Shown in pieces: positions 36,162 to 45,266 of a stretch of DNA of 64,000 bases (positions within the stretch are counted from its first letter, which is position 1; every line of letters starts with the position of its first letter). The translations under genes were made by a program, and so were the position numbers. The stretch lies in NCBI RefSeq assembly GCF_024397975.1, contig NZ_CP073745.1, forward strand, positions 3,188,501 to 3,252,500. Direction: 5' to 3'. Below the pieces are notes generated by a model, which worked only from the letters and a program-made list of their open reading frames with translations, made no database searches and had not been told where the DNA came from. The DNA comes from Bacterioplanoides sp. SCSIO 12839 (GTDB taxonomy: Bacteria; Pseudomonadota; Gammaproteobacteria; Pseudomonadales; Oceanobacteraceae).

Positions 36162-36692
36162 ATGCGTCTATCAGCACAGCACTCAAATGGTTCAGCACTG
36201 ATCATCAGCTTGGTTATCCTGACCATCATCACCATCACATCCATTGTTGCGATGGAACGTTCTACCATTCAGTTGAAAATGGTGGGCAGCATGCAAAGAA
36301 GCCAGGCGGTGTTTAACTCCACTTATGACTTCCTTGCCAGAGGCCATGCCCTCATGAACGATGATGACAACATATCAGCGGCAAGAAATATGCTAACCAC
36401 GATTATCAACAATACTAATCCTGATCTTACTTTTGACCCTTATGCGACCAATAGCTGGAGTGTCCCTAACAAGCCTAATCAATTAGGGAATATTTCAGGA
36501 CAAATCACCATACCGGCCCATGACAACTACGACCCTAATGACCCAAACCCATTCAACATCAAACAGAATGAAGGGGGTAACAGTGAAACCAAATATTACT
36601 TTACTTTCACTGCTCAAGGGGCGGATAAAAGTGGCAACATTACATCTTCGCAGGAATTTGGCTTATATGCCTCAGGCCCTAAACTGCAATAA
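36162..36692 (+). CDS. pilX: PilX-like minor pilin
   Basis: A 176-residue product with the PilX_N pattern SNGSALIISLVILTIITIT followed by an amphipathic helix (MERSTIQLKMVGSMQRSQAVFNSTYDF). PilX is part of the minor pilin complex that primes assembly and carries PilY1. Here it comes before pilY1 but is separated from pilV and pilW, which lie after pilY1. The start is ATG 36162; the ribosome binding site is weak. Confidence 0.82.
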   Translation: MRLSAQHSNGSALIISLVILTIITITSIVAMERSTIQLKMVGSMQRSQAVFNSTYDFLARGHALMNDDDNISAARNMLTTIINNTNPDLTFDPYATNSWSVPNKPNQLGNISGQITIPAHDNYDPNDPNPFNIKQNEGGNSETKYYFTFTAQGADKSGNITSSQEFGLYASGPKLQ

Positions 36693-36707
36693 CACCGGAG
36701 TTTGATC

Positions 36708-37076
36708 ATGAACACTTTTTTAAAATCCATCAGTCTATTGCTCCTCAGCTCAATAGCCCTTAGCAGCCAAGCATTGGAACTGAAACTAGAGCCTCATAAT
36801 TTAATGATATTCTCATCGTCCGTTGTAAAAGCAAAAACATGCTCCAAATGTGAGAGTCAGAGTTATCAAGTCACAGCGGAAACAAAGTTTTATGATCGCA
36901 ACCGGGAGATAGACTTTTCAACTGCAACCGAATTTTACTTACGAAAGAACTATCCAAGGCTATCTCTTCATATGCGTAACGATAGCAATGAGTTGCTTTA
37001 CATTGTTTTTGGTGCTCGCTCCGAAATCGACCCAATTATACCTTTGCCAACATCAACTCAATTAACAAAACCATAG
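36708..37076 (+). CDS. Secreted CxxC protein in the pilin cluster, unknown function
   Basis: A 122-residue protein with a signal peptide MNTFLKSISLLLLSSIALSSQA and a single CSKC motif near residue 40, then mixed beta-like sequence ending in a proline/threonine tail. GGAG lies eight bases before the ATG. It sits between pilX and pilY1, with 15 and 17 base gaps, so it is probably translated with them. I do not recognise the family. Location suggests a periplasmic helper for pilus tip proteins; that is inference. Confidence 0.65.
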   Translation: MNTFLKSISLLLLSSIALSSQALELKLEPHNLMIFSSSVVKAKTCSKCESQSYQVTAETKFYDRNREIDFSTATEFYLRKNYPRLSLHMRNDSNELLYIVFGARSEIDPIIPLPTSTQLTKP

Positions 37077-37093
37077 GCCGACAGGAGTTAATA

Positions 37094-40000
37094 ATGAAAT
37101 ATTTAACTTTATTTTTACTTTCATTCTCGGTTTTTGTTAAAGCTGATGATGTTGAAATTTACACTGGTAATACAACAGGCGTGGGCAATCCCAATGTTAT
37201 GTTTATTTTTGATACTTCAGGCAGTATGGGGAGCAATGATGCAGTTGATCAGAATGGTAATACAGCATCAAGAATAAAAGTTTCACAAGAAGCAGCCATA
37301 TCCATCCTGACTGGTTTGGAAAATGTAAATATTGGTTTATCTAGATTTGATAACACCAGAAGCTCTTCGAGCCCCGTTAGCAATAGGTCAGTTTATACAG
37401 ATTCATCCAAAACCAGAACAACCAACCTGGACCACGGTGGTTTTATTCAAATTCCTTTGCGGCCTATTGACAATGCGACCCATAAAAACACCCTAATTAA
37501 TGCGATCGAGGAACTACCCGCCAACGCTTGGACGCCATTGGTTGAAACCTATGATGAAACATTACGCTACCTGAGTGGCGAACCAGTAAAATACGGTAAA
37601 AAGTATGGTTCTATTGCGTGTAAATCAGAAGATAAACTTGTTAAAGAAACACTATCTCAACCAACAGGAAATTGCTTGAGGTATGATGTTATTGAAGTAT
37701 GTAATGGCCAGCGAGACTACTATGGCCGTTGTTACGTGACAGGCCTCTCAAGCACTGCTTGTAGTACCCGAGACGACTACATATCTTATTTCCGTCCATG
37801 GTGGGGTGGAGCAAACAGATGTTACATTCGACCAGCACAAGTGGAAAACAAAGATGTTTGCCTCGAACCAGAACTTGAAACTATAGAAACAGAATTTATC
37901 AAAACCGTTAACAACTGCTCGGCGATCTCAAATGACAATTATTTTTATTTAAGTCATCACGATACCTATGACAATTCTGGAAATTACATAACACCAATCA
38001 ATGATACCTGCCAAAGTAATCATGTGATTATTTTTACTGATGGCGAATCATCTTATGATGCAGATAGTGATGTCAGAATAAGAAATTTTGTTAAGGATAT
38101 TGATTCTGACAAATCTTATATTACTAAAAATTGTTCTACAGACCCGAATGGTACAAACAATATTTTAGATGACAGCTGTATGGAGGAGCTGGCGCTTTAT
38201 GCACAAACTCAGGATATCATTGATGATAGTCGTATTAATCTGGACGACAATTCAAGCGATGAAGGTAAGCAAAATGTAACCACCTATACTATTGGTGGAT
38301 TTGTAAGCCAAGGCGATGTCATTGATACCAGACTTAATAATACAGCTACGGCAGGTGGGGGAACCTATATTCGTGTTGAAAAAGGCACGGGCTATGACGA
38401 GCTTCGTGAAGCATTAGTTAACACCTTCGCAAAAATCCAAACTAAATCAGCCAATTTTACCGCCCCTTCAGTCGCAGTAAACGCTTTGAATCGCTTGGAG
38501 AATTCCAGTGAGTTATATTTCACACTATTCTCCCCAAGTAATTCCATCGGTTGGGAAGGTAACTTAAAACGTTACCGACTCGGCAGTGACGGTAAAATTT
38601 ACGGCATCAATGACACAGAACCGGCGGTAAACAGCACAACTGGTTTTTTTGATGAAACCGCAACCAGCTTCTGGACCGAAGCAGAAGATGCTCCCGATGG
38701 AAAAACTGTTTCTAAAGGGGGGGCAGCACGACGCTTAACTGCCAGTCGCAATGTAATTACTCATTTAAGCAATTCCAGTGGCGCTATCAATGATAAATTC
38801 ATAAGCAGTGGCAGTGGTTCCAACCCAACAATTAACAGCAACTTTACAAAATCACTCTTCAATGCAGACAGCATAAGTGATGTTGATTTCAACAATCTGG
38901 TACTTTGGGGTGCAGGATTAGAATTCGATAGTAATGGAGGCATAACCTCCCGAAGAGCAATAGAAGACCCTTTGCACAGCAAACCAGCTGTGATTCATTA
39001 TGGTGCCAATGCGTCTACTGGTATTTTAGATAGCACGATTTTCTTCGGTACTAACTCGGGTTACCTGCATGCCATCGACTCTAATATCAATGACCCTAAA
39101 GAGCGATTTGCCTTTATTCCGAGAGAACTGTTGCCAAACATTCTTGAATACAGAAACAATACAAGCACACTGGGTAAAGTTTACGGCTTAGATGGCCCGA
39201 TATCGACTCTGTTAGTTGAGTCTGGTGACAACGATACGCGTCTTGTCATTGATAGTAATGATAAGGCTTATATCTATGTTGGTATGCGTCGAGGTGGACG
39301 CAGCTATTATGCGCTGGATGTATCGGATAGAGATGCACCTGAACTCATGTGGCAGATTGATGGCGGTATTCAGGGCTTTGAAGAACTGGGACAGACATGG
39401 TCGGAGATGACACCAATCAATGTGAATCCCGCTGCGATTGGTGTCAGCAGCAATGAAGATTCGATCAAAGTACTGGTCTTTGGTGGTGGCTACGACGGAG
39501 ACGAAGATAATAATGATACTGTTAGCAGCACACGCATAACTCATGATCAGGGTAACGCCATCTTTATTGTTGATGCACTCACTGGTCGACTATTATGGAA
39601 AGCTTCTCCAAATGCTAATGCTGACCTTCGCCTCACAGAAATGACCAGCTCAATTGTGAGCGACATTACTCCTGTTGATAATAATGGCGATAAAAACGTT
39701 GATATTTTATACGCTGCAGACGTGGGTGGCCGCATCTGGAGAATTGACTTGCTTTCTGATGGCAATCAGGTGGGTACTGTTCTGGCGGATCTGAACGATG
39801 GTACAGTTGCAGGCAATACGCGTTTCTTCAACTCCCCGGATGTGTCTTATGTCACTTCAGAGTCAGGAGAAGGAATTTATATTGTAGGCATTGGCTCAGG
39901 CTATCGCGCTCACCCATTAAATATTTTGAATGAAGATCACTACTATGTGCTCTTCGATAAAATGACAACTGAAACCGAAACTGATCTGAAAAACCTATTA

Positions 40001-40561
40001 ACGTCCTATAAAACTCTGTCTAAGTCTGATTTAGGGGACTATAGCAGCTGGAATAGTGAACCGGATGAGAAAAAATATAATGGCTTATTCTTCGACCTTC
40101 CTGGCAGCGGTGAAAAAGTTTTAAGTAACTCATTAACCAGTGACTTTAAAATTTTCTTCACCACGTACAAGCCAACAACATCTACGTCTTCGAGCCTGTC
40201 CTGTTCTGGTAGTGCTGGACAAGGCAAGCTGTATACCATCAATTTAGCCGCCGCAAGCAGTGGAAGTGGTGATGGTAGCGATGGAAGCGGCGATGGAAGC
40301 GGTGATGGAAGTGGCGGCGGCGGAAACAATGGCGGGTTCTCTTTAGACAACCTCACCATTGACGAAACAGCAGACTTAAAAACAAACGGTATTCCACCAG
40401 ACCCGGTTCTGGTATTCCCGCCAAGCTCAGGTGGTAACGGTACTGGCCCCGAAGGTGATGGTGCAGAGTGCCCAGGGCAAAAAACCTTATTAATTGGTAG
40501 CGAAAGCATCGGTACTGGTGTTTGCGCAGGCATTAAGAAACACTACTGGCATGAAGTCTGA
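37094..40561 (+). CDS. pilY1: Pilus tip adhesin PilY1
   Basis: A 1155-residue exported protein. Signal peptide (MKYLTLFLLSFSVFVKA), then a von Willebrand A domain with the MIDAS motif FDTSGSMG. The vWA region contains a cysteine-rich insert: nine Cys between about residues 176 and 306, just before VIIFTDGE. The C-terminal half is the PilY1 beta-propeller, starting near IEDPLHSKPAVIHYG, with a calcium-loop-like DNNGDKNVD at 862-870. Residues about 1053-1080 form a Gly/Ser/Asp-rich linker before a short C-terminal tail with two more cysteines. PilY1 sits at the pilus tip and acts in adhesion, extension and surface sensing. AGGAG precedes the ATG. Confidence 0.93.
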   Translation: MKYLTLFLLSFSVFVKADDVEIYTGNTTGVGNPNVMFIFDTSGSMGSNDAVDQNGNTASRIKVSQEAAISILTGLENVNIGLSRFDNTRSSSSPVSNRSVYTDSSKTRTTNLDHGGFIQIPLRPIDNATHKNTLINAIEELPANAWTPLVETYDETLRYLSGEPVKYGKKYGSIACKSEDKLVKETLSQPTGNCLRYDVIEVCNGQRDYYGRCYVTGLSSTACSTRDDYISYFRPWWGGANRCYIRPAQVENKDVCLEPELETIETEFIKTVNNCSAISNDNYFYLSHHDTYDNSGNYITPINDTCQSNHVIIFTDGESSYDADSDVRIRNFVKDIDSDKSYITKNCSTDPNGTNNILDDSCMEELALYAQTQDIIDDSRINLDDNSSDEGKQNVTTYTIGGFVSQGDVIDTRLNNTATAGGGTYIRVEKGTGYDELREALVNTFAKIQTKSANFTAPSVAVNALNRLENSSELYFTLFSPSNSIGWEGNLKRYRLGSDGKIYGINDTEPAVNSTTGFFDETATSFWTEAEDAPDGKTVSKGGAARRLTASRNVITHLSNSSGAINDKFISSGSGSNPTINSNFTKSLFNADSISDVDFNNLVLWGAGLEFDSNGGITSRRAIEDPLHSKPAVIHYGANASTGILDSTIFFGTNSGYLHAIDSNINDPKERFAFIPRELLPNILEYRNNTSTLGKVYGLDGPISTLLVESGDNDTRLVIDSNDKAYIYVGMRRGGRSYYALDVSDRDAPELMWQIDGGIQGFEELGQTWSEMTPINVNPAAIGVSSNEDSIKVLVFGGGYDGDEDNNDTVSSTRITHDQGNAIFIVDALTGRLLWKASPNANADLRLTEMTSSIVSDITPVDNNGDKNVDILYAADVGGRIWRIDLLSDGNQVGTVLADLNDGTVAGNTRFFNSPDVSYVTSESGEGIYIVGIGSGYRAHPLNILNEDHYYVLFDKMTTETETDLKNLLTSYKTLSKSDLGDYSSWNSEPDEKKYNGLFFDLPGSGEKVLSNSLTSDFKIFFTTYKPTTSTSSSLSCSGSAGQGKLYTINLAAASSGSGDGSDGSGDGSGDGSGGGGNNGGFSLDNLTIDETADLKTNGIPPDPVLVFPPSSGGNGTGPEGDGAECPGQKTLLIGSESIGTGVCAGIKKHYWHEV
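40255..40335 (+). repeat. Low-complexity Gly-Ser-Asp repeat inside pilY1
   Basis: Repeated 6- and 12-base units of the type GGAAGCGGTGAT encode GSGDGSDGSGDGSGDGSGGG. This is a candidate for slippage between strains and a flexible linker in the protein. Confidence 0.75.
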
Positions 40562-41054
40562 TTTTATGTTCACACATCCCAAAAGGTTCTATCAGGGTTT
40601 TACCCTGATAGAACTGATGATAGTGATTGCTATTGCTGCAATCCTGATGTCTACCGCTGTTCCAGCAATGAAGACATTTACGCTGAATAAACAAGCTTCG
40701 TCATTACTTAGAGAACTACAACAAGATATTGTTTACGCACGTAATCAAGCAATTTCATCTTCAGAGAACGTCACACTGAGGCCATTAGCAAACAATTGGG
40801 ATAATGGCTGGGAAATTTTACAGGATACAACTGTTATTCTGACACGAGGCTCTACCAACTCTCCAATTGCAGAGACTGGTACAATTTCATCAGGTTATAC
40901 TCTAACAAATCCGCTTATATTTGACCGACGAGGACGGTCTTCAACATCTGATAGCATCAAAATAGACGTTGCAGGGTGTACAGGGAATAGAGAGTATACT
41001 CTTTCAATCAATAATATTGGCCAAGTAATAGTGGTGACATCAACATGCTCATAA
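40551..41054 (+). CDS. fimU: GspH/FimU-like minor pilin
   Basis: A 167-residue minor pilin with a canonical prepilin site RFYQG/FTLIELMIVIAIAAIL and a GspH-type C-terminal domain with one cysteine pair (AGCTGN and STCS). The ATG at 40551 overlaps the pilY1 stop; ATG 40566 is an alternative giving a shorter leader. In Pseudomonas fimU precedes pilV-pilW-pilX-pilY1-pilE; here it follows pilY1. The gene symbol is by position and family and is less certain than the fold. Confidence 0.82.
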   Translation: MKSDFMFTHPKRFYQGFTLIELMIVIAIAAILMSTAVPAMKTFTLNKQASSLLRELQQDIVYARNQAISSSENVTLRPLANNWDNGWEILQDTTVILTRGSTNSPIAETGTISSGYTLTNPLIFDRRGRSSTSDSIKIDVAGCTGNREYTLSINNIGQVIVVTSTCS

Positions 41055-41623
41055 TTGATCGAGGAAATAAATCCTCTGGCTTCAGCTTAATTGAAGTCAT
41101 GGTCACTCTTACTATCACTGTGGTTGGTTTGGTTGGTTTAGCAACTCTCCAAATGCAGGCCAATCGTGCGACTTTAGATACTGGAAATCGTTCTCAGGCT
41201 GTATGGATCACGCAGGATTTGATCAACCGTATTCGGGCAAACCCTGAAGGAAATTACCACACTAACAATACAGCCGTTGACTGTGCAGCACCCGCAAGAA
41301 TTTGTGTCGCCTTTCACAATGGCAACAGTCGGCAAACGGCTCAAACCTGTTCAGCTCAGCAATTGGCGATATCCGACTTATGGGAAGTCGCCTGTGGCAC
41401 TCCGGCAACAACTTCAACAGGGACCATTCGCTCTTCTTCCGCAAATTTCATTGCCAACCCGCAACTCATTATTAATGATAATAACGCTGACCAACGTATT
41501 GAGATAACTTTAAGCTGGGATTCAAGAACCAGTGGTAAAAACAACGCTGATCAAACAATTTATGCAACAGACGCTCTGGGAAGTGCATCCCGGGCGGAGT
41601 TAACAACGGTGGTTTATCGATGA
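41045..41623 (+). CDS. pilV: PilV-like minor pilin
   Basis: A 192-residue product with the prepilin site KSSGFSLIEVMVTLTI and the PilV pattern GLATLQMQANRATLDTGNRSQAVWITQDLINRIRANP. Several C-terminal cysteines (VDCAAPARICVAF, QTCSAQQ, VACGTP) probably form disulfides. It overlaps the previous gene by 10 bases and pilW by 4 bases. Confidence 0.88.
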   Translation: MLIIDRGNKSSGFSLIEVMVTLTITVVGLVGLATLQMQANRATLDTGNRSQAVWITQDLINRIRANPEGNYHTNNTAVDCAAPARICVAFHNGNSRQTAQTCSAQQLAISDLWEVACGTPATTSTGTIRSSSANFIANPQLIINDNNADQRIEITLSWDSRTSGKNNADQTIYATDALGSASRAELTTVVYR

Positions 41624-42474
41624 CCAATTTCAATAAACAAAGTGGTTTTTCACTAGTTGAATTAATGATTGCCAGCGCTTTGGGTGTCGTTGTCTCTTAT
41701 TTTGTGATGAATATTATGATCACCAGCACTCGTTCAGCAACAACGTCTGATGGTTTGGCTGAAGCACAAGAAACGGGGCGCTTTGTCTTAAGTTTTTTAC
41801 ATGCAGAAGCTCGTAGGGCAGGTTTTAACTTTTCTCTGGAAGCAAGCAACACTTCTCCTTTTGCCGATACTTGTGCTATCAATGTTACTCCGGGTGACCC
41901 GGGAGCTGATTGCACCTTTAATTCTGATGATGATGACAGTGGTGACCGCTTAGCGGTTCGATGGACGTATAATTCAGATGGTACAGGAAGAAATAATCAG
42001 GACTGCTCCGGTGCAGCTTTGACAGTTGCTGATGGAACCAACCTGGTTGACCTGTACTGGGTAGAAAGTGATATCGAGAATGGTGATGGCTATAACGATG
42101 TATTGAAGTGTGCAACTTATAATGACGCGACAGGCATTAACATTTCTTCAGTGCAAACAATCGCCAGTGGTATATTAGCAATGCACGTGCTCTATGGTGT
42201 CTTTGGCGAAGATGAGTCGACTGGTGCTGTCATGACTGTTCGTTATGTCAGTGCTGACGAAATGGTTGCAATCCCTGGCTGGCAAAATTTTGTTAGGTCA
42301 GCCCGGATTTCAATACTCACGCGCTCTTTTAACGATTCAACATTGGACCAGGCAAACAGAGGCTATATTTTATTAGATTCAGAACCTTATCAATTTAATG
42401 ATCGGATATCACGCTATATTCAAACATCAACTGTATCGTTAAATGGCTTGAACAACCTTGTTGATAATATATAA
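41620..42474 (+). CDS. pilW: PilW-like minor pilin
   Basis: A 284-residue minor pilin with NKQSGFSLVELMIASALG at the N-terminus, and the PilW features EAQETGRFVLSFLHAEARRAGF and a large beta-rich globular domain. The start overlaps the pilV stop (ATGA), indicating translational coupling. Confidence 0.88.
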   Translation: MTNFNKQSGFSLVELMIASALGVVVSYFVMNIMITSTRSATTSDGLAEAQETGRFVLSFLHAEARRAGFNFSLEASNTSPFADTCAINVTPGDPGADCTFNSDDDDSGDRLAVRWTYNSDGTGRNNQDCSGAALTVADGTNLVDLYWVESDIENGDGYNDVLKCATYNDATGINISSVQTIASGILAMHVLYGVFGEDESTGAVMTVRYVSADEMVAIPGWQNFVRSARISILTRSFNDSTLDQANRGYILLDSEPYQFNDRISRYIQTSTVSLNGLNNLVDNI

Positions 42475-42492
42475 ACCCAAGAGAAGAAACTG

Positions 42493-42900
42493 ATGAAGTT
42501 ACGTGGCTTTACACTAGTTGAACTAATGGTTGCAGTCGCAATCATCAGCATTGTCGCATCAATTGCTATTCCTCAGTACAGCAATTATGTTCGCAGGTCA
42601 GACAGAGCAGATGCCATTGTACCAATGGCCCGTATTATGGAAGCACAGGAGCGTTATTATGCTGACAATGTTACTTACGCAACTGATCTGAAAGACTTGG
42701 GTTATTCAACAACAACATTAACAACTGAACAAGAGCGCTACGTTATCAGCGCACAAGCCTGTGGGTCTGCACCATTAACCCAATGTGTTGAATTGGTCGC
42801 TACAGCACAAGACACACAAGCCCTTGATGGTAATTTGATTATGGACTCTCGCGGTAAAAAAGAGAGAAAGTTAGGCGGCTCTACTTATAAATGGAATTAA
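42493..42900 (+). CDS. pilE: PilE-like minor pilin
   Basis: A 135-residue pilin with leader MKLRG and mature N-terminus [38 protein letters not shown]-terminal disulfide pair is likely ([13 protein letters not shown]). It ends the minor pilin operon. The stop codon overlaps that of the convergent ispH (shared TTAA). Confidence 0.9.
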   Translation: MKLRGFTLVELMVAVAIISIVASIAIPQYSNYVRRSDRADAIVPMARIMEAQERYYADNVTYATDLKDLGYSTTTLTTEQERYVISAQACGSAPLTQCVELVATAQDTQALDGNLIMDSRGKKERKLGGSTYKWN

Positions 42901-43844
42901 CCCACATCCACCATTCGTAGCTCTTTCGGTAGCGAAAATACGACATTTTCTTCCTGGCCCTGCAGCTCTTGCGGGGCTTCGCCACCTAAGCTCACCAGTT
43001 TATCCACCACCTGCTTTACCAGCACTTCCGGTGCTGATGCACCAGCAGTAATGCCAACGGCCTTGACACCCATTAACCAATCAGCAGAAATTTCATCAGC
43101 GCTATCAATCAGGTGGGCTTTGGCCCCCATGCGCTCTCCGAGTTCACGTAAACGATTAGAATTGGAACTGTTAGGCGAGCCGACTACCAGTAATAAATCA
43201 CAATCGGCTGCGAGTTGTTTAACTGCATCCTGACGGTTTTGGGTGGCGTAACAGATATCGTCTTTACGGGGGCCTTCAATATGCTCAAACTTCGCCCGTA
43301 AAGCATCAATAACCACAGCGGTATCATCCATGGATAAGGTGGTTTGAGTAACGAAATAGAGTTTTTCTGGATTGTGAACTTCCAGTGCAGTTACATCAGC
43401 CTCATCTTCTACCAAGTAAATATTGCCGCCATTGGAGTAGTCGTACTGCCCCATGGTGCCTTCAACTTCCGGATGACCCTTATGGCCAATCAGAATACAT
43501 TCGCTGCCATCGGCACTATAACGGGCAACTTCCAGATGAACTTTGGTCACTAGCGGACAAGTAGCATCAAAAACTTTTAAACCCCGGTCTGCGGCGTTTT
43601 TACGCACCGCCTGAGATACACCGTGCGCTGAAAAAATCACAATATTATCGTCAGGTACTTCGTCCAGTTCATCAACAAAAATAGCACCGCGCTCACGGAG
43701 TCCATTCACAACAAATTTGTTATGAACGACTTCGTGGCGAACATAAATCGGTGGTTCAAATAAATCCAGCGCACGATTCACAATATCGATAGCACGATCA
43801 ACACCGGCACAGAAACCACGAGGGTTAGCGAGTTTAATTTGCAC
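42897..43844 (-). CDS. ispH: 4-hydroxy-3-methylbut-2-enyl diphosphate reductase
   Basis: Iron-sulfur enzyme for the last step of the MEP isoprenoid pathway, giving IPP and DMAPP. The 315-residue protein has the three cluster cysteines in [24 protein letters not shown] and [10 protein letters not shown], plus the conserved [11 protein letters not shown]. It lies one base after fkpB in the conserved lspA-fkpB-ispH group. Confidence 0.97.
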   Translation of the reverse strand: MQIKLANPRGFCAGVDRAIDIVNRALDLFEPPIYVRHEVVHNKFVVNGLRERGAIFVDELDEVPDDNIVIFSAHGVSQAVRKNAADRGLKVFDATCPLVTKVHLEVARYSADGSECILIGHKGHPEVEGTMGQYDYSNGGNIYLVEDEADVTALEVHNPEKLYFVTQTTLSMDDTAVVIDALRAKFEHIEGPRKDDICYATQNRQDAVKQLAADCDLLLVVGSPNSSNSNRLRELGERMGAKAHLIDSADEISADWLMGVKAVGITAGASAPEVLVKQVVDKLVSLGGEAPQELQGQEENVVFSLPKELRMVDVG

Positions 43845-43845
43845 G

Positions 43846-44286
43846 TCAGGCCTCCGTCACTTCCAGAATCTGCACTTCAAAAATCAGGGTTTTACCGGCT
43901 AACGGGTGGTTAAAATCAACCGTTACCCAGTCACCTTCGATTTTATCAATGACGCCGGGTAACTCCTGACTCTGAGCATCGGCAAACGACACCATTAAAC
44001 CGGGTGCAACCGGCATATCAACCGGAAAATCTTTGCGTTTGATCTCTTGCAGATTTTGCGGATTTGGTTGGCCAAAGGCTTTTTCAGGTGGCACTTCAAA
44101 CAGTTTTTTGTCGCCTGTGGTTAAGCCCACCAAATATTCTTCAAAACCGGGTAATAAATTTCCATCGCCCAGCACAAAAGTCGCAGGCTCGCTTTCAAAC
44201 GTGGAATCCACCACCTGATCTTCTGCCAATTTCAGCGCGAAGTGCATGGTGATTTTGCTACCGTTATGAATAGTCGCTACAGACAT
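43846..44286 (-). CDS. fkpB: FKBP-type peptidyl-prolyl isomerase (SlpA/FkpB type)
   Basis: A 146-residue SlyD/SlpA-like isomerase with an FKBP half ([44 protein letters not shown]) and an inserted flap domain typical of the SlpA group. No His-rich SlyD tail is present. It is next to ispH as in E. coli, but separated from lspA by 464 bases of palindromic sequence. Confidence 0.94.
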   Translation of the reverse strand: MSVATIHNGSKITMHFALKLAEDQVVDSTFESEPATFVLGDGNLLPGFEEYLVGLTTGDKKLFEVPPEKAFGQPNPQNLQEIKRKDFPVDMPVAPGLMVSFADAQSQELPGVIDKIEGDWVTVDFNHPLAGKTLIFEVQILEVTEA

Positions 44287-44352
44287 AGTTTTTGGTACCT
44301 TTGAGGTTTAACAGCGATCGGCTGTTTAAAAATACGGTTTTGAATTTTTGCC

Positions 44353-44617
44353 AGGGCCTGTTAACACTATTTCGATCACGCTGTTATGACTGAAAATCTT
44401 TCAATCAAGGCGCGAAGAATGATGTTTAACGAGTTAAATGAATGATGAGCAACACAGAGTGAAGGATTTTCAGCCATAACCCGAAGGGCTGGCGTCAGTT
44501 TTTCCCTGAGCTGTGTTATTCGTTGCTTATTTAACTCGTTAAACGGCGCTCCTCATGCCTTGCTCATGAACAAACTGACTGCCAGCAGCAAAGATCTAAA
44601 TAGTGTTAACAGGCCCT
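44353..44617. repeat. 265-bp concentric palindromic element
   Basis: Outer arms at 44353-44372 and 44598-44617 are perfect complements over 20 bases (starting AGGGCCTGTTAACAC) and extend inward to GATC with one mismatch. Inner arms GTTTAACGAGTTAAAT at 44424-44439 and their complement at 44529-44544 share the same centre near 44484. Patches between the two levels also match (GCTG, CAAGGC). No reading frame of note lies inside. It resembles a MITE or a large structured intergenic repeat. Confidence 0.75.
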
Positions 44618-44638
44618 AGAGAAAGTAAGCGGTGGATG

Positions 44639-44716
44639 GTTTTTCAAAGCAGCAACATGATGTTGCGGTAGAATCGCCGGCACATGGATGTGCCGTCCGA
44701 TCCGGCGGCTGAAAAA
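44639..44716. repeat. Two-hairpin intergenic repeat (copy 2)
   Basis: Outer arms GTTTTTCA / TGAAAAAC enclose hairpin GCAACA-TGA-TGTTGC, then hairpin GGCACA-TGGA-TGTGCC flanked by CGCCGG / CCGGCG. Confidence 0.8.
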
Positions 44717-44750
44717 CTATGCACCGGTTACTTCCTGTGATATCGAAAAA

Positions 44751-45254
44751 TCAGGAAGCTTTCTGCTGAGCTTCCCGCTTGCCTTCTAAAAATATATCAA
44801 TCGCCATCATAATGGCACCGACGGTAATGGCTGAATCGGCAATATTAAAGGCCGGGAAATATGACTTCTCCCAGTGCACAGAAATAAAGTCGATCACATG
44901 ACCAAACAGCACACGATCAAACAAATTGCCCAATGCACCGCCTAAAATCAGCGCCAGGGCAATTGGCAACCAGAGCTGAGTACGCGGTAATTTCTTCAAC
45001 CAAACAATCAACACAATACTGACTACCAGCGAAATCGCGGTGAAGAACCAGCGCTGCCAGCCACCTTCATTCGCCAGGAAGCTGAATGCTGCACCCTTGT
45101 TATACAACAGAGTGAAATCCAGAACCGGTAACAAATACACAGGCTCGCCGTAATTAAGGAAAGCTTCGGCGATTTGCTTGGTGGCGATATCCAGTACAAA
45201 TACCAGAGCCGCCAACCATAACCAGATGATTGCTGAACCTTGTTTAGACATCAT
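44751..45254 (-). CDS. lspA: Lipoprotein signal peptidase (signal peptidase II)
   Basis: Polytopic inner-membrane aspartyl protease that cleaves prolipoprotein signal peptides. The 167-residue protein has four hydrophobic segments and the two catalytic Asp motifs GALGNLFDRVLFGHVIDF and FPAFNIADSAI. It lies 12 bases after ileS. Confidence 0.96.
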   Translation of the reverse strand: MMSKQGSAIIWLWLAALVFVLDIATKQIAEAFLNYGEPVYLLPVLDFTLLYNKGAAFSFLANEGGWQRWFFTAISLVVSIVLIVWLKKLPRTQLWLPIALALILGGALGNLFDRVLFGHVIDFISVHWEKSYFPAFNIADSAITVGAIMMAIDIFLEGKREAQQKAS

Positions 45255-45266
45255 CAGTAGCCTCTA

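Larger units (their letters stand above)
44287..44750. other. Non-coding region between fkpB and lspA built of palindromes
   Basis: 464 bases without a gene. It holds the large concentric palindrome at 44353-44617 and a two-hairpin repeat at 44639-44716. Homologous loci in related bacteria are usually tightly packed here, so these elements look like insertions into the operon (inference). Confidence 0.7.

Noticed and set aside
44353-44617. Insertion sequence
   Set aside because: Terminal inverted repeats are present but there is no transposase frame; a non-autonomous element or structured repeat is the most that can be said.
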